Below are positions 1 to 5,957 of a stretch of DNA of 5,988 nucleotides, one piece after another; the first letter of the stretch is position 1; each line of letters starts with the position of its first letter. Location of the stretch: NCBI GenBank assembly GCA_046732975.1, contig JBKPOG010000039.1, positions 1-5,988 of the forward strand, in the 5' to 3' direction. The stretch comes from JAMXLO01 sp046732975 (GTDB taxonomy: Bacteria; Pseudomonadota; Alphaproteobacteria; Acetobacterales; Acetobacteraceae). The notes under the pieces are model-generated. The model saw nothing but the letters and a program-made list of their open reading frames with translations, was not told where the DNA came from and did not search any database. A program made the translations under genes and the position numbers.

Positions 1-321
1 TTTCCGCTCCGCCTCGGCGGCTTCCGCTGAGGGCTTCGGCACCTGCAAGCCCGCTTCACCCGCGAGCCGCTCAACCGCCTCGGTGAAGCTCGCACCTTCG
101 CTCTGCATGACAAAGCCGATCGCATCACCGTGCGCACCGCAACCGAAGCAGTGATAGTGGCCGTCCTCGTACACGTAGAAGCTGGGGGTCTTCTCGCCGT
201 GGAATGGACAGCAACCTTTCCATTGGCGGCCGGAGCGCGCCAGGCGAACGCGGCGCCCGATGACTGCCGCGAGCGGTGTGCGCAGGCGGAGTTCGTCGAG
301 AAAGGCGGCTGGCAGGGGCAT
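1..321 (-). CDS. dnaG: DNA primase DnaG, N-terminal part (runs off the left edge)
   Basis: DnaG is the replicative primase; it makes the RNA primers for lagging-strand synthesis at the fork together with the DnaB helicase. Only the first 107 residues are in the window, read leftwards from ATG at 321-319 (MPLPAAFLDELRLRTPLAAV). They contain the complete CHC2 zinc-binding domain: C38-x2-H41 within CCPFHGEKTPSF, then C58-x2-C61 within HYHCFGCGAHGDAIGF, in the order and spacing usual for the family. The frame stays open to position 1, so the catalytic TOPRIM and helicase-binding domains lie outside. The start follows 54 bases after the yqeY stop on the same strand, suggesting co-transcription. 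Going upstream in this frame there is no ATG, GTG or TTG before a stop at 372-370. The identity is firm; the start is likely. Confidence 0.96.
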   Translation of the reverse strand, partial: MPLPAAFLDELRLRTPLAAVIGRRVRLARSGRQWKGCCPFHGEKTPSFYVYEDGHYHCFGCGAHGDAIGFVMQSEGASFTEAVERLAGEAGLQVPKPSAEAAEAERK

Positions 322-325
322 CAGT

Positions 326-376
326 TCATAGACCCCCTCCCCTTCCCCCTCCCATCTGGTCCCTCCTTCTCAGCAT
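326..376 (-). CDS. Candidate 16-codon leader mini-ORF bridging yqeY and dnaG
   Basis: On the minus strand the yqeY stop overlaps an ATG by one base (TGATG, 378-374). From that ATG a short frame encodes MLRRRDQMGGGRGGGL and stops with TGA at 328-326, four bases before the dnaG ATG. A second in-frame ATG at 355-353 lies six bases after a perfect AAGGAGG Shine-Dalgarno (368-362), so a nine-codon version would also be well initiated. The codons AGA-AGG-AGG are themselves part of the Shine-Dalgarno. The frame runs right through the G-rich tract described at 333-353. The peptide is low-complexity and may have no function as a protein; if translated, the plausible role is coupling yqeY translation to dnaG. 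A chance frame within a purine tract is the main alternative. Confidence 0.3.
   Translation of the reverse strand: MLRRRDQMGGGRGGGL
333..353 (-). promoter_or_regulatory. G-quadruplex-forming tract upstream of dnaG
   Basis: Read on the minus strand, the tract has four G-runs of 3, 5, 4 and 5 bases separated by one- or two-base loops (A, AA, A). This fits the canonical G-quadruplex pattern with very short loops, the kind expected to be most stable. A further GGG lies just upstream at 363-361. The tract would be present in the yqeY-dnaG mRNA. It ends 11 bases before the dnaG ATG and supplies the only purine-rich ribosome-binding sequence near that start, so folding could hide the site. The pattern is seen directly; folding and regulation are inference. 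Confidence 0.45.
362..368 (-). promoter_or_regulatory. Perfect Shine-Dalgarno AAGGAGG not placed for dnaG
   Basis: The minus strand reads AAGGAGG here, fully complementary to the 16S rRNA tail. It lies 40 bases upstream of the dnaG ATG, too far to serve it directly. It is six bases from the ATG at 355-353 inside the bridging mini-ORF. It may simply be part of the purine tract. Confidence 0.35.
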
Positions 377-831
377 CATGATAGCCGAACCTTCACCATC
401 GGACCTGCCTTCGCCATGTCGAGTGTCGCGGCGTGCCTGGCCCGGAGCGCCGCCATCACCTTCCCCATGTCCTTGATGCTGGCGGCGCCTGTCTCGGCTA
501 TTGCCGTTGCGATCGCCTGTTCCATCGCCGTCTCATCCATTTGCTGCGGAAGAAATGTCTCGATGACCGAGATTTCGGCCTCTTCCTTGTCCACCAGATC
601 CTGGCGGTGTCCCTGGCGATAGAGTTCCACCGATTCGCGGCGCGACTTCACCATGCCCCGCAGCATGCCGACGATCTCCTCATCCGGCACCCTTTCGATA
701 CCCTTCGGGCGTGCAGCGATATCGATCTCCTTTAATCGGGCCAGAATCATGCGCAGCGTTGAGGTGCGAGGCGCATCACCGGCCTTCATCGACACCTTTA
801 GCTGGTCAGTGAACTGCTCGCGCAGGTTCAT
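376..831 (-). CDS. GatB/YqeY domain-containing protein
   Basis: The 151-residue product is a stand-alone YqeY-type protein. This family shares the helical tail domain of the GatB amidotransferase subunit, which contacts tRNA, but the role of the free-standing proteins is poorly defined. Family features visible are the start MNLREQFTDQLKVSMKAGD, the segment TSTLRMILARLKEIDIAAR, the acidic helix followed by FLPQQMDE, and the C-terminal stretch IKDMGKVMAALRARHA. The length is normal. The start at 831 is preferred over an ATG eight codons upstream (855) because the family begins MxLR or similar and an AGAGGG ribosome-binding site sits seven bases before it. It lies directly upstream of dnaG on the same strand, an arrangement I recall as common in alphaproteobacteria, and is divergent from carA. 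Confidence 0.93.
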   Translation of the reverse strand: MNLREQFTDQLKVSMKAGDAPRTSTLRMILARLKEIDIAARPKGIERVPDEEIVGMLRGMVKSRRESVELYRQGHRQDLVDKEEAEISVIETFLPQQMDETAMEQAIATAIAETGAASIKDMGKVMAALRARHAATLDMAKAGPMVKVRLS

Positions 832-838
832 GGTACAT

Positions 839-844
839 CCCTCT
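839..844 (-). promoter_or_regulatory. Ribosome-binding site of the YqeY-family gene
   Basis: The minus strand reads AGAGGG seven bases upstream of the ATG at 831-829. It lies downstream of the longer alternative start at 855 and so supports the 151-residue reading. Confidence 0.6.
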
Positions 845-859
845 GGCAACAACACCCTC

Positions 860-868
860 TACTATATG
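860..868. promoter_or_regulatory. AT-rich candidate for divergent -10 elements (yqeY and carA)
   Basis: TACTATATG is the only AT-rich patch in the divergent intergenic region. On the minus strand it reads TATAGT (866-861), one mismatch from the TATAAT consensus, which would give a leader of about 25 bases for yqeY. On the plus strand TACTAT (860-865) or TATATG (863-868) could serve carA. No convincing -35 hexamer is visible at 16-18 bases on either strand, so the call is weak. Confidence 0.25.
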
Positions 869-901
869 CAAACTGACCTCGCGTGTGGCTGGACGGAAGA
901 A

Positions 902-939
902 AGTTCCCAGCGCTGCGACGCAGCCTTGCGTTGGGAACT
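902..939 (+). promoter_or_regulatory. 12-bp inverted repeat / hairpin in the carA leader
   Basis: AGTTCCCAGCGC (902-913) is followed after 14 bases by GCGTTGGGAACT (928-939). The two arms pair over 12 positions; the only non-Watson-Crick pair is G910 with T931, which is a G-U wobble in RNA. The dyad ends 21 bases before the carA ATG at 961. No T-run follows, so it does not look like an intrinsic terminator. It could be a DNA operator for a dimeric regulator or a structured mRNA leader. The repeat is seen directly; the role is inference. Confidence 0.6.
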
Positions 940-948
940 GAATTCCCA
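932..948 (+). promoter_or_regulatory. Alternative hairpin competing with the carA leader dyad
   Basis: TGGGAA (932-937), which belongs to the right arm of the 12-bp dyad, can instead pair with TTCCCA (943-948) across a five-base CTGAA loop, giving six perfect pairs. The two structures cannot form together. The motif TTCCCA thus occurs twice in direct orientation (904-909, 943-948) with one inverted copy between. The small hairpin ends 12 bases before the carA ATG. This resembles leader switches, but six pairs in this base composition could be chance. Confidence 0.35.
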
Positions 949-960
949 TATCCCCGCATC

Positions 961-2334
961 ATGCCGGTCGCGGTGGATTCCATCATCGAGAGGTTGGGCG
1001 GAGCCGACGCGGCGGCACGGCTGACGGGCGTCGGAACCGAGGCGGTGCGAAAGTGGCGCCAGGCAGGTTTGATTCCGTCGCGCCATTGGGCCGCGGTCAT
1101 TGCTGCCACCGGGCTTGAGCTAGCCGATTTGCCGGGCGGCGCTACGGCTCGGGTTGAGCCCGCCTTGGTCGAAAACGGCACCGTCCCCACCGGAGCGACA
1201 GCAGCGCTGGTGCTGGCTGATGGCAACGTGTTCTGGGGCCGCGGCTTCGGCGCGCATACCTTCGTACCCCCGCCGGTGGGCGAGGTCTGCTTCAACACCG
1301 GCATGACCGGCTACCAGGAAACGCTGACCGACCCATCCTACGCGGGACAGATTATCACCTTCACCTTCCCGCACATCGGCAATGTCGGCAGCAATGGCGA
1401 GGACATCGAAGCGGCGACGGTCGCTGCCCGCGGCCTCGTGGTAAAGCAGGACATCACCGAACCATCCAACTGGCGGTCGGCGCAGCATCTGGATGCATGG
1501 CTGCGCGCGCGCGGCATTGCAGGTGTGGCGGGTGTGGACACGAGGGCTTTAACCGTGCGCATCCGCGACGGCGGAGCACCGAATGGCGTGCTGGCGTTTC
1601 CAGCCGACGGACGGTTCGACCTCCCTGCCCTGCGAGCGCAGGCAGACGCATGGCCGGGACTGGAAGGCATGGACCTCGCCCGCGAAGTATCATGCCAGCA
1701 GTCCTACGAATGGGACGAGACGCGATGGGCGTGGCCAAACGGGATGAGCCACCAAGCCGAACCCCGGCAGCATGTTGTCGCAGTGGATTACGGGGCAAAG
1801 CGCAACATCCTGCGGTGCCTGGCATCGGCTGGATGCCGTGTCACGGTCGTGCCGGCAACAGCAACAGCGGAGGACATTTTGCGCCGGCAACCTGACGGGG
1901 TGTTTCTGTCGAATGGGCCTGGTGATCCGGCGGCGACCGCAGCGTATGCCGTGCCGGCGATCCAAGGTGTACTTGAAGCCGGTGTGCCCCTGTTCGGGAT
2001 CTGCCTGGGCCACCAGTTGCTGGCTCTGGCGCTGGGGGCGAAGACCTACAAGCTGGACCGTGGCCACCGCGGCGCCAATCAGCCGGTCAAGGACCTGACC
2101 ACCGGCAAAGTGGAAATCACCAGCCAGAACCATGGCTTTGCTGTTGATCCTAGGACACTGCCACCGAGCGCCCAGGTGACGCATGTCTCGTTGTTCGATG
2201 GATCTAACGAGGGCTTGGCGTGCACCGATCGCCCAGCGTTTTCGGTGCAGTATCATCCCGAGGCAAGCCCCGGTCCGACTGACAGCCATTATCTGTTCGC
2301 GCGATTCATCGATATGATCGAACGGCAGGCATGA
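961..2334 (+). CDS. carA: Carbamoyl-phosphate synthase small (glutaminase) subunit with N-terminal helix-turn-helix-like extension
   Basis: CarA hydrolyses glutamine and channels ammonia to CarB for carbamoyl phosphate synthesis in the cytoplasm. The product is 457 residues against 382 in E. coli. Residues from about 81 (AALVLADGNVFWGRGFG) to the end align with the whole of E. coli CarA: the small-subunit domain with GEVCFNTGMTGYQETLTDPS, then a class I glutamine amidotransferase with SNGPGDP, nucleophile Cys348 in FGICLGHQ, and His432/Glu434 in YHPEASPGP. The extra N-terminus has a helix-turn-helix-like fold at about residues 5-59 (VDSIIERLGG, ADAAARLTGV, then TEAVRKWRQAG and IPSRHWAAVIAATG), joined by a linker of about 20 residues. 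It resembles Cro/YdaS-type domains. Start: ATG 961 begins this domain cleanly; a GTG at 883 would add 26 residues encoded across the leader hairpin. Neither has a good ribosome-binding site. Enzyme identity is firm; the start is less sure. Confidence 0.95.
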   Translation: MPVAVDSIIERLGGADAAARLTGVGTEAVRKWRQAGLIPSRHWAAVIAATGLELADLPGGATARVEPALVENGTVPTGATAALVLADGNVFWGRGFGAHTFVPPPVGEVCFNTGMTGYQETLTDPSYAGQIITFTFPHIGNVGSNGEDIEAATVAARGLVVKQDITEPSNWRSAQHLDAWLRARGIAGVAGVDTRALTVRIRDGGAPNGVLAFPADGRFDLPALRAQADAWPGLEGMDLAREVSCQQSYEWDETRWAWPNGMSHQAEPRQHVVAVDYGAKRNILRCLASAGCRVTVVPATATAEDILRRQPDGVFLSNGPGDPAATAAYAVPAIQGVLEAGVPLFGICLGHQLLALALGAKTYKLDRGHRGANQPVKDLTTGKVEITSQNHGFAVDPRTLPPSAQVTHVSLFDGSNEGLACTDRPAFSVQYHPEASPGPTDSHYLFARFIDMIERQA

Positions 2335-2604
2335 ATGGATGCTCGGGCGCAGCTGCTGATCACGGCGTATCGTCACAGCATCAATGAGCCGAACGCTGAA
2401 ATCGCATACGAGCACTTTCGAACGCTGGTCACACATGCGATCGATTATACGAGCTTCTGCGACACAGTTGCCGATCTGCTGCGCGAACGACTGATTTACG
2501 AGCCCGTCCGCTTACCGGAGGGCTCACTGCAATGCCATTGGCATCTGCAGTTGACCCCGTCAGGCACAAGTGCTGCGCGGGCGCTCCTGAGCAATCCCCA
2601 ATAA
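2335..2604 (+). CDS. Uncharacterised 89-residue protein between carA and carB, possibly winged-helix
   Basis: I do not recognise this family. The ATG directly abuts the carA stop (TGAATG), the classic geometry for translational coupling, and the stop is 13 bases before the carB ATG, so it is embedded in the operon. The protein is soluble-looking, with no signal peptide or membrane segment. It suggests helices at about residues 3-15, 21-35 and 38-52, then LIYEPVRLPEGSLQCHWHLQ (53-72), which looks like two strands with a turn, and a final helix after LTPSG. This order resembles a winged-helix DNA-binding domain; the LTPxG element is common at that position in such proteins. C67, H68, H70 and perhaps C42 form a cluster that could bind metal. 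By hand count about two thirds of third codon positions are G or C, plausible for a real gene here. The function is unknown; a regulator or assembly partner of CarAB are guesses. Confidence 0.75.
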   Translation: MDARAQLLITAYRHSINEPNAEIAYEHFRTLVTHAIDYTSFCDTVADLLRERLIYEPVRLPEGSLQCHWHLQLTPSGTSAARALLSNPQ

Positions 2605-2607
2605 CAT

Positions 2608-2611
2608 AAGG
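2608..2611 (+). promoter_or_regulatory. Ribosome-binding site of carB
   Basis: AAGG lies six bases before the carB ATG, just after the stop of the 89-residue gene. It supports independent initiation of carB at 2618. Confidence 0.55.
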
Positions 2612-2617
2612 CGCGGA

Positions 2618-5600
2618 ATGCCCAGGCGCTCGGACATCAATTCGATCCTGATCATTGGCGCAGGCCCAATTGTGATTGGTCAGGCGTGTGAGTTCGACTA
2701 CTCGGGCGCGCAGGCGTGTAAGGCGCTGAAGGCGGAGGGCTATCGGGTCATCCTGGTCAATTCCAACCCCGCGACCATCATGACCGATCCTGGCCTCGCG
2801 GATGCGACCTATGTCGAGCCGATCACACCGGGGATCGTCGAGCGCATCATCTCACGCGAGAAGCCGGATGCGCTGCTGCCGACGATGGGCGGCCAGACAG
2901 CGCTGAACACAGCGATGCATCTCGCACGATCCGGCGTGCTGGAGCGGCACGGTGTGGAGCTGATCGGTGCGCGTGCCGAGGTGATCGAGCGCGCCGAAGA
3001 CCGGCTGAAGTTTCGCGACTGCATGGCCGAGATCGGCATCGAATCGCCATGCTCGGCGATCGCACATTCGCTGCGAGAGGCGCGCAGGGCGCTCGCACAG
3101 ACGGGCCTGCCTGTCGTCATCCGTCCGAGCTTCACCTTGGGAGGAACGGGCGGTGGGATCGCCTATAACCGTGAGGAATTCGAACAGATCGTCGTCGGCG
3201 GGCTGGAGGCCGCGCCGACCACTGAAGTGCTGATTGAGGAATCGGTTCTCGGCTGGAAGGAATTCGAGATGGAGGTGGTCCGCGACCGGGCGGACAACTG
3301 CATCATCGTCTGTTCGATCGAGAACGTCGATCCGATGGGCGTGCACACCGGTGACTCGGTCACAGTGGCGCCAGCGCTGACGCTGACCGACAAGGAATAT
3401 CAGCGGATGCGCGACGCCTCGATCGCCTGCCTGCGTGCAATCGGCGTCGATACTGGCGGCTCCAACGTGCAGTTCGCGGTGAACCCAGCGGACGGCCGCA
3501 TGGTGATCATCGAGATGAACCCGCGCGTGTCGCGTTCGTCAGCGCTGGCCTCGAAGGCGACCGGGTTTCCGATTGCCAAGGTCGCGGCGAAGCTTGCGGT
3601 CGGCTATACGCTGGACGAACTTGCCAACGATATCACGCGTGTCACGCCGGCGAGCTTTGAACCGACCATCGATTATGTCGTGGTCAAGATCCCACGCTTC
3701 ACATTCGAGAAATTTCCCGGCACCCCTGCCCTGCTGACGACGTCGATGAAGTCGGTAGGTGAGGCGATGGCGATCGGCCGCAGCTTCGCCGAAGCGCTGC
3801 AAAAAGGCCTGCGCAGCATGGAGACCGGCCTATCGGGGCTCGACGAGATCGAGCCGCCAGGCGACGGCGGTCCGGATGCCTTCCGTGCCGCGCTGTCCGA
3901 ACCGCGGCCCGACCGATTGCTGATCGCCGCACAGGCGCTGCGCGCCGGCGTTGCAGTCGAGGACATCCACGATGCCTGCAAATACGACCCCTGGTTTCTG
4001 CGCGAGCTGGAAAAGATCGTCGATGCCGAGAGGACGATCGCGGCAGCGGGACTGCCGCGCGAGGCCGGCGCGCTGCGGCGGGCCAAGGCGCTGGGCTTCG
4101 CCGATCGTCACTTGGCGCAACTCGCGCGATGCACCGAAGACGACGTTGCAGCGCTGCGGCGGCAACTGGGTGTGCATCCGGTCTTCAAGCGGATCGATAC
4201 CTGTGCGGCCGAGTTCGCCTCGGCGACACCCTATATGTATTCCACCTATGAAGGCGGCTACGGAACGCCGGTATGCGAGGCGGACCCAACCGAGCGGCAG
4301 AAGGTGGTCATCCTTGGTGGTGGACCGAACCGCATCGGGCAAGGCATCGAGTTCGACTATTGCTGCGTTCACGCTGCCTATGCACTGAAGGACGCCGGGT
4401 TCGAGACCATCATGGTCAACTGCAATCCGGAAACCGTCAGCACCGATTACGACACATCCGACCGGCTTTATTTTGAACCGTTGACGGCGGAGGACGTGAT
4501 TGCTCTGGTGCGGCGCGAGGAAGAGCGCGGCACGCTGCTCGGGTGCATCGTGCAATATGGCGGACAGACGCCGCTGAAGCTGTCGCAGGCCTTGGCGCGC
4601 GAGCGGATTCCGATCCTGGGCACCAGCGCAGATGCGATCGACATCGCGGAAGACCGCGAGCGCTTCCAGCGACTGCTGCACAGCCTCGGGCTGCGCCAGC
4701 CGGAGAACGGCACCGCCCGCTCGGCCGAGGAAGCCGAGTCCATTGCAGATCGCATCGGCTATCCGGTCGTGATCCGGCCCAGCTATGTGCTTGGCGGGCG
4801 CGCGATGGAAATCGTCTATGATCGCGCGGGTCTGCATCGCTACATGCGCGAGGCCGTGCGCGTGTCCGGCGAAAACCCGGTGCTGATTGATCGCTATCTG
4901 AACGACGCGATCGAGGTCGACGTCGATTGCATCGCCGATGGCGAAACCGTGTACGTCGCCGGGGTGATGGAGCACATCGAGGAAGCCGGAATTCATTCCG
5001 GCGACAGCGCCTGCTCTCTGCCGCCGTACACGTTGCCCCCGGCAACCGTGACCGAGTTGAAGGCTGAAACCGAGGCGATGGCCAAGGCACTCGGCGTCGT
5101 CGGCCTGATGAACGTGCAATACGCGATCAAGGACGATGTCATATACGTACTCGAGGTGAATCCGCGTGCGTCGCGCACGGTGCCGTTCGTTGCGAAGGCG
5201 ACCGGAGTGCCAGTGGCCAAAATCGGCGCGCGGGTGATGGCCGGTGCGCAGCTTGCCGAGTTCCAGCTCGATGACCTCGGTGTGGCGCCGCATGTCGCGG
5301 TGAAGGAGGCGGTATTCCCCTTTGCGCGCTTCCCCAACGTCGACACCATCCTGGGTCCGGAGATGAGGTCGACCGGCGAAGTGATGGGGCTCGATTCAAG
5401 TTTCGAGCGTGCGTTCGCAAAGTCCCAACTCGGCGCCGGTATCATCCTGCCTGAGACAGGAACGGTGTTCCTATCGGTGAAGGACACGGACAAGCGCGGC
5501 CTGCCGGCGCTCGCCCGCCGTCTGACCGAAATGGGCTTCGGGATCATGGCCACCCGCGGCACCGCGGCACGCATTCGCGATTCGGGCATGGCCGTCTCTG

Positions 5601-5860
5601 TGGTCAACAAGGTGCTGGAAGGCCGGCCACATTGCGTGGATGCGATCCGCTCCGGCGAGGTGCAACTGGTGATCAACACCGCCTCCACGCCGCAGTCGAT
5701 CGCCGACAGCTTTACGATCCGCCGCAGCGCCTTGACTCACGGCATTCCCCACTACACCACAATGGCGGGTGCCCGCGCCGCAGTGCATGCCATCGCGGCC
5801 TTGAAGTCGGGAGCGCTTGAAGTCGCGCCCCTCCAGTCCTATTTTCGCCGTTCGTTCTGA
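2618..5860 (+). CDS. carB: Carbamoyl-phosphate synthase large subunit
   Basis: CarB makes carbamoyl phosphate from bicarbonate, ammonia from CarA and two ATP, feeding arginine and pyrimidine synthesis. The 1080 residues match the family length (1073 in E. coli). The two ATP-grasp halves are internal duplicates: IGAGPIVIGQACEFDYSG (from residue 13) and LGGGPNRIGQGIEFDYCC (from 566), LGGTGGGIAYN against VLGGRAMEIVYD, and EMNPRVSRS (E299) against EVNPRASRT (E846). An oligomerisation region lies between them, and an MGS-like allosteric domain spans about 945-1080. Positions matching the E. coli ornithine site are present (E788, D796, E897, T1047), as are those of the UMP-binding region (T979, T982, K998, N1020), each offset by +5. 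This suggests UMP inhibition and ornithine activation. The gene is intact, and MPRRSDINSILIIGAGP is a typical start. Confidence 0.98.
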   Translation: MPRRSDINSILIIGAGPIVIGQACEFDYSGAQACKALKAEGYRVILVNSNPATIMTDPGLADATYVEPITPGIVERIISREKPDALLPTMGGQTALNTAMHLARSGVLERHGVELIGARAEVIERAEDRLKFRDCMAEIGIESPCSAIAHSLREARRALAQTGLPVVIRPSFTLGGTGGGIAYNREEFEQIVVGGLEAAPTTEVLIEESVLGWKEFEMEVVRDRADNCIIVCSIENVDPMGVHTGDSVTVAPALTLTDKEYQRMRDASIACLRAIGVDTGGSNVQFAVNPADGRMVIIEMNPRVSRSSALASKATGFPIAKVAAKLAVGYTLDELANDITRVTPASFEPTIDYVVVKIPRFTFEKFPGTPALLTTSMKSVGEAMAIGRSFAEALQKGLRSMETGLSGLDEIEPPGDGGPDAFRAALSEPRPDRLLIAAQALRAGVAVEDIHDACKYDPWFLRELEKIVDAERTIAAAGLPREAGALRRAKALGFADRHLAQLARCTEDDVAALRRQLGVHPVFKRIDTCAAEFASATPYMYSTYEGGYGTPVCEADPTERQKVVILGGGPNRIGQGIEFDYCCVHAAYALKDAGFETIMVNCNPETVSTDYDTSDRLYFEPLTAEDVIALVRREEERGTLLGCIVQYGGQTPLKLSQALARERIPILGTSADAIDIAEDRERFQRLLHSLGLRQPENGTARSAEEAESIADRIGYPVVIRPSYVLGGRAMEIVYDRAGLHRYMREAVRVSGENPVLIDRYLNDAIEVDVDCIADGETVYVAGVMEHIEEAGIHSGDSACSLPPYTLPPATVTELKAETEAMAKALGVVGLMNVQYAIKDDVIYVLEVNPRASRTVPFVAKATGVPVAKIGARVMAGAQLAEFQLDDLGVAPHVAVKEAVFPFARFPNVDTILGPEMRSTGEVMGLDSSFERAFAKSQLGAGIILPETGTVFLSVKDTDKRGLPALARRLTEMGFGIMATRGTAARIRDSGMAVSVVNKVLEGRPHCVDAIRSGEVQLVINTASTPQSIADSFTIRRSALTHGIPHYTTMAGARAAVHAIAALKSGALEVAPLQSYFRRSF

Positions 5861-5943
5861 AGCGATCGCCGCCCCCCGGCGCGAGCCCGGTGGTGGCGTG
5901 TGTGCTTGGCCGGAACACGGCATTTCATTGGCTTCGACCACCG

Positions 5944-5948
5944 AAGGA
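5944..5948 (+). promoter_or_regulatory. Ribosome-binding site of the gene after carB
   Basis: AAGGA ends nine bases before the GTG at 5958 and decides the choice of this non-ATG start. The rest of the 97-base gap after carB (5861-5957) shows no convincing promoter or terminator; the palindrome GCGATCGC lies at 5862-5869, just after the carB stop. Confidence 0.6.
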
Positions 5949-5957
5949 TTGAGTGAC

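Noticed and set aside
130..381. Rightward open frame across the left end
   Set aside because: It is the reverse-strand shadow of the DnaG zinc-finger region, whose CHC2 motif is unmistakable.
902..950. carA leader hairpin as an intrinsic terminator
   Set aside because: The bases after the stem are CTGAATTCCCATA, with no T-run.
866..1024. Upstream frame starting ATG 866 and overlapping the carA start, a possible leader peptide
   Set aside because: It overlaps the likely -10 element, has no ribosome-binding site and reads out of frame into carA coding sequence. No run of Arg codons or other attenuator signature stands out.
1690..2436. Open frame on the minus strand opposite carA (248 codons)
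   Set aside because: Antisense to catalytic CarA sequence with no recognisable motif; a GC-rich shadow.
3830..5293. Long open frame on the minus strand opposite carB (487 codons)
   Set aside because: It is fully antisense to the well-supported carB and has a His/Arg/Asp-rich composition typical of shadow frames in GC-rich genes. I see no domain in it.
5888..5943. Seven-base complementarity (CGGTGGT 5888-5894 with ACCACCG 5937-5943) and a small GCCG/CGGC hairpin (5909-5921) after carB
   Set aside because: Short stems, one with a 42-base loop, and no T-run; expected by chance at this GC content and not a convincing terminator.
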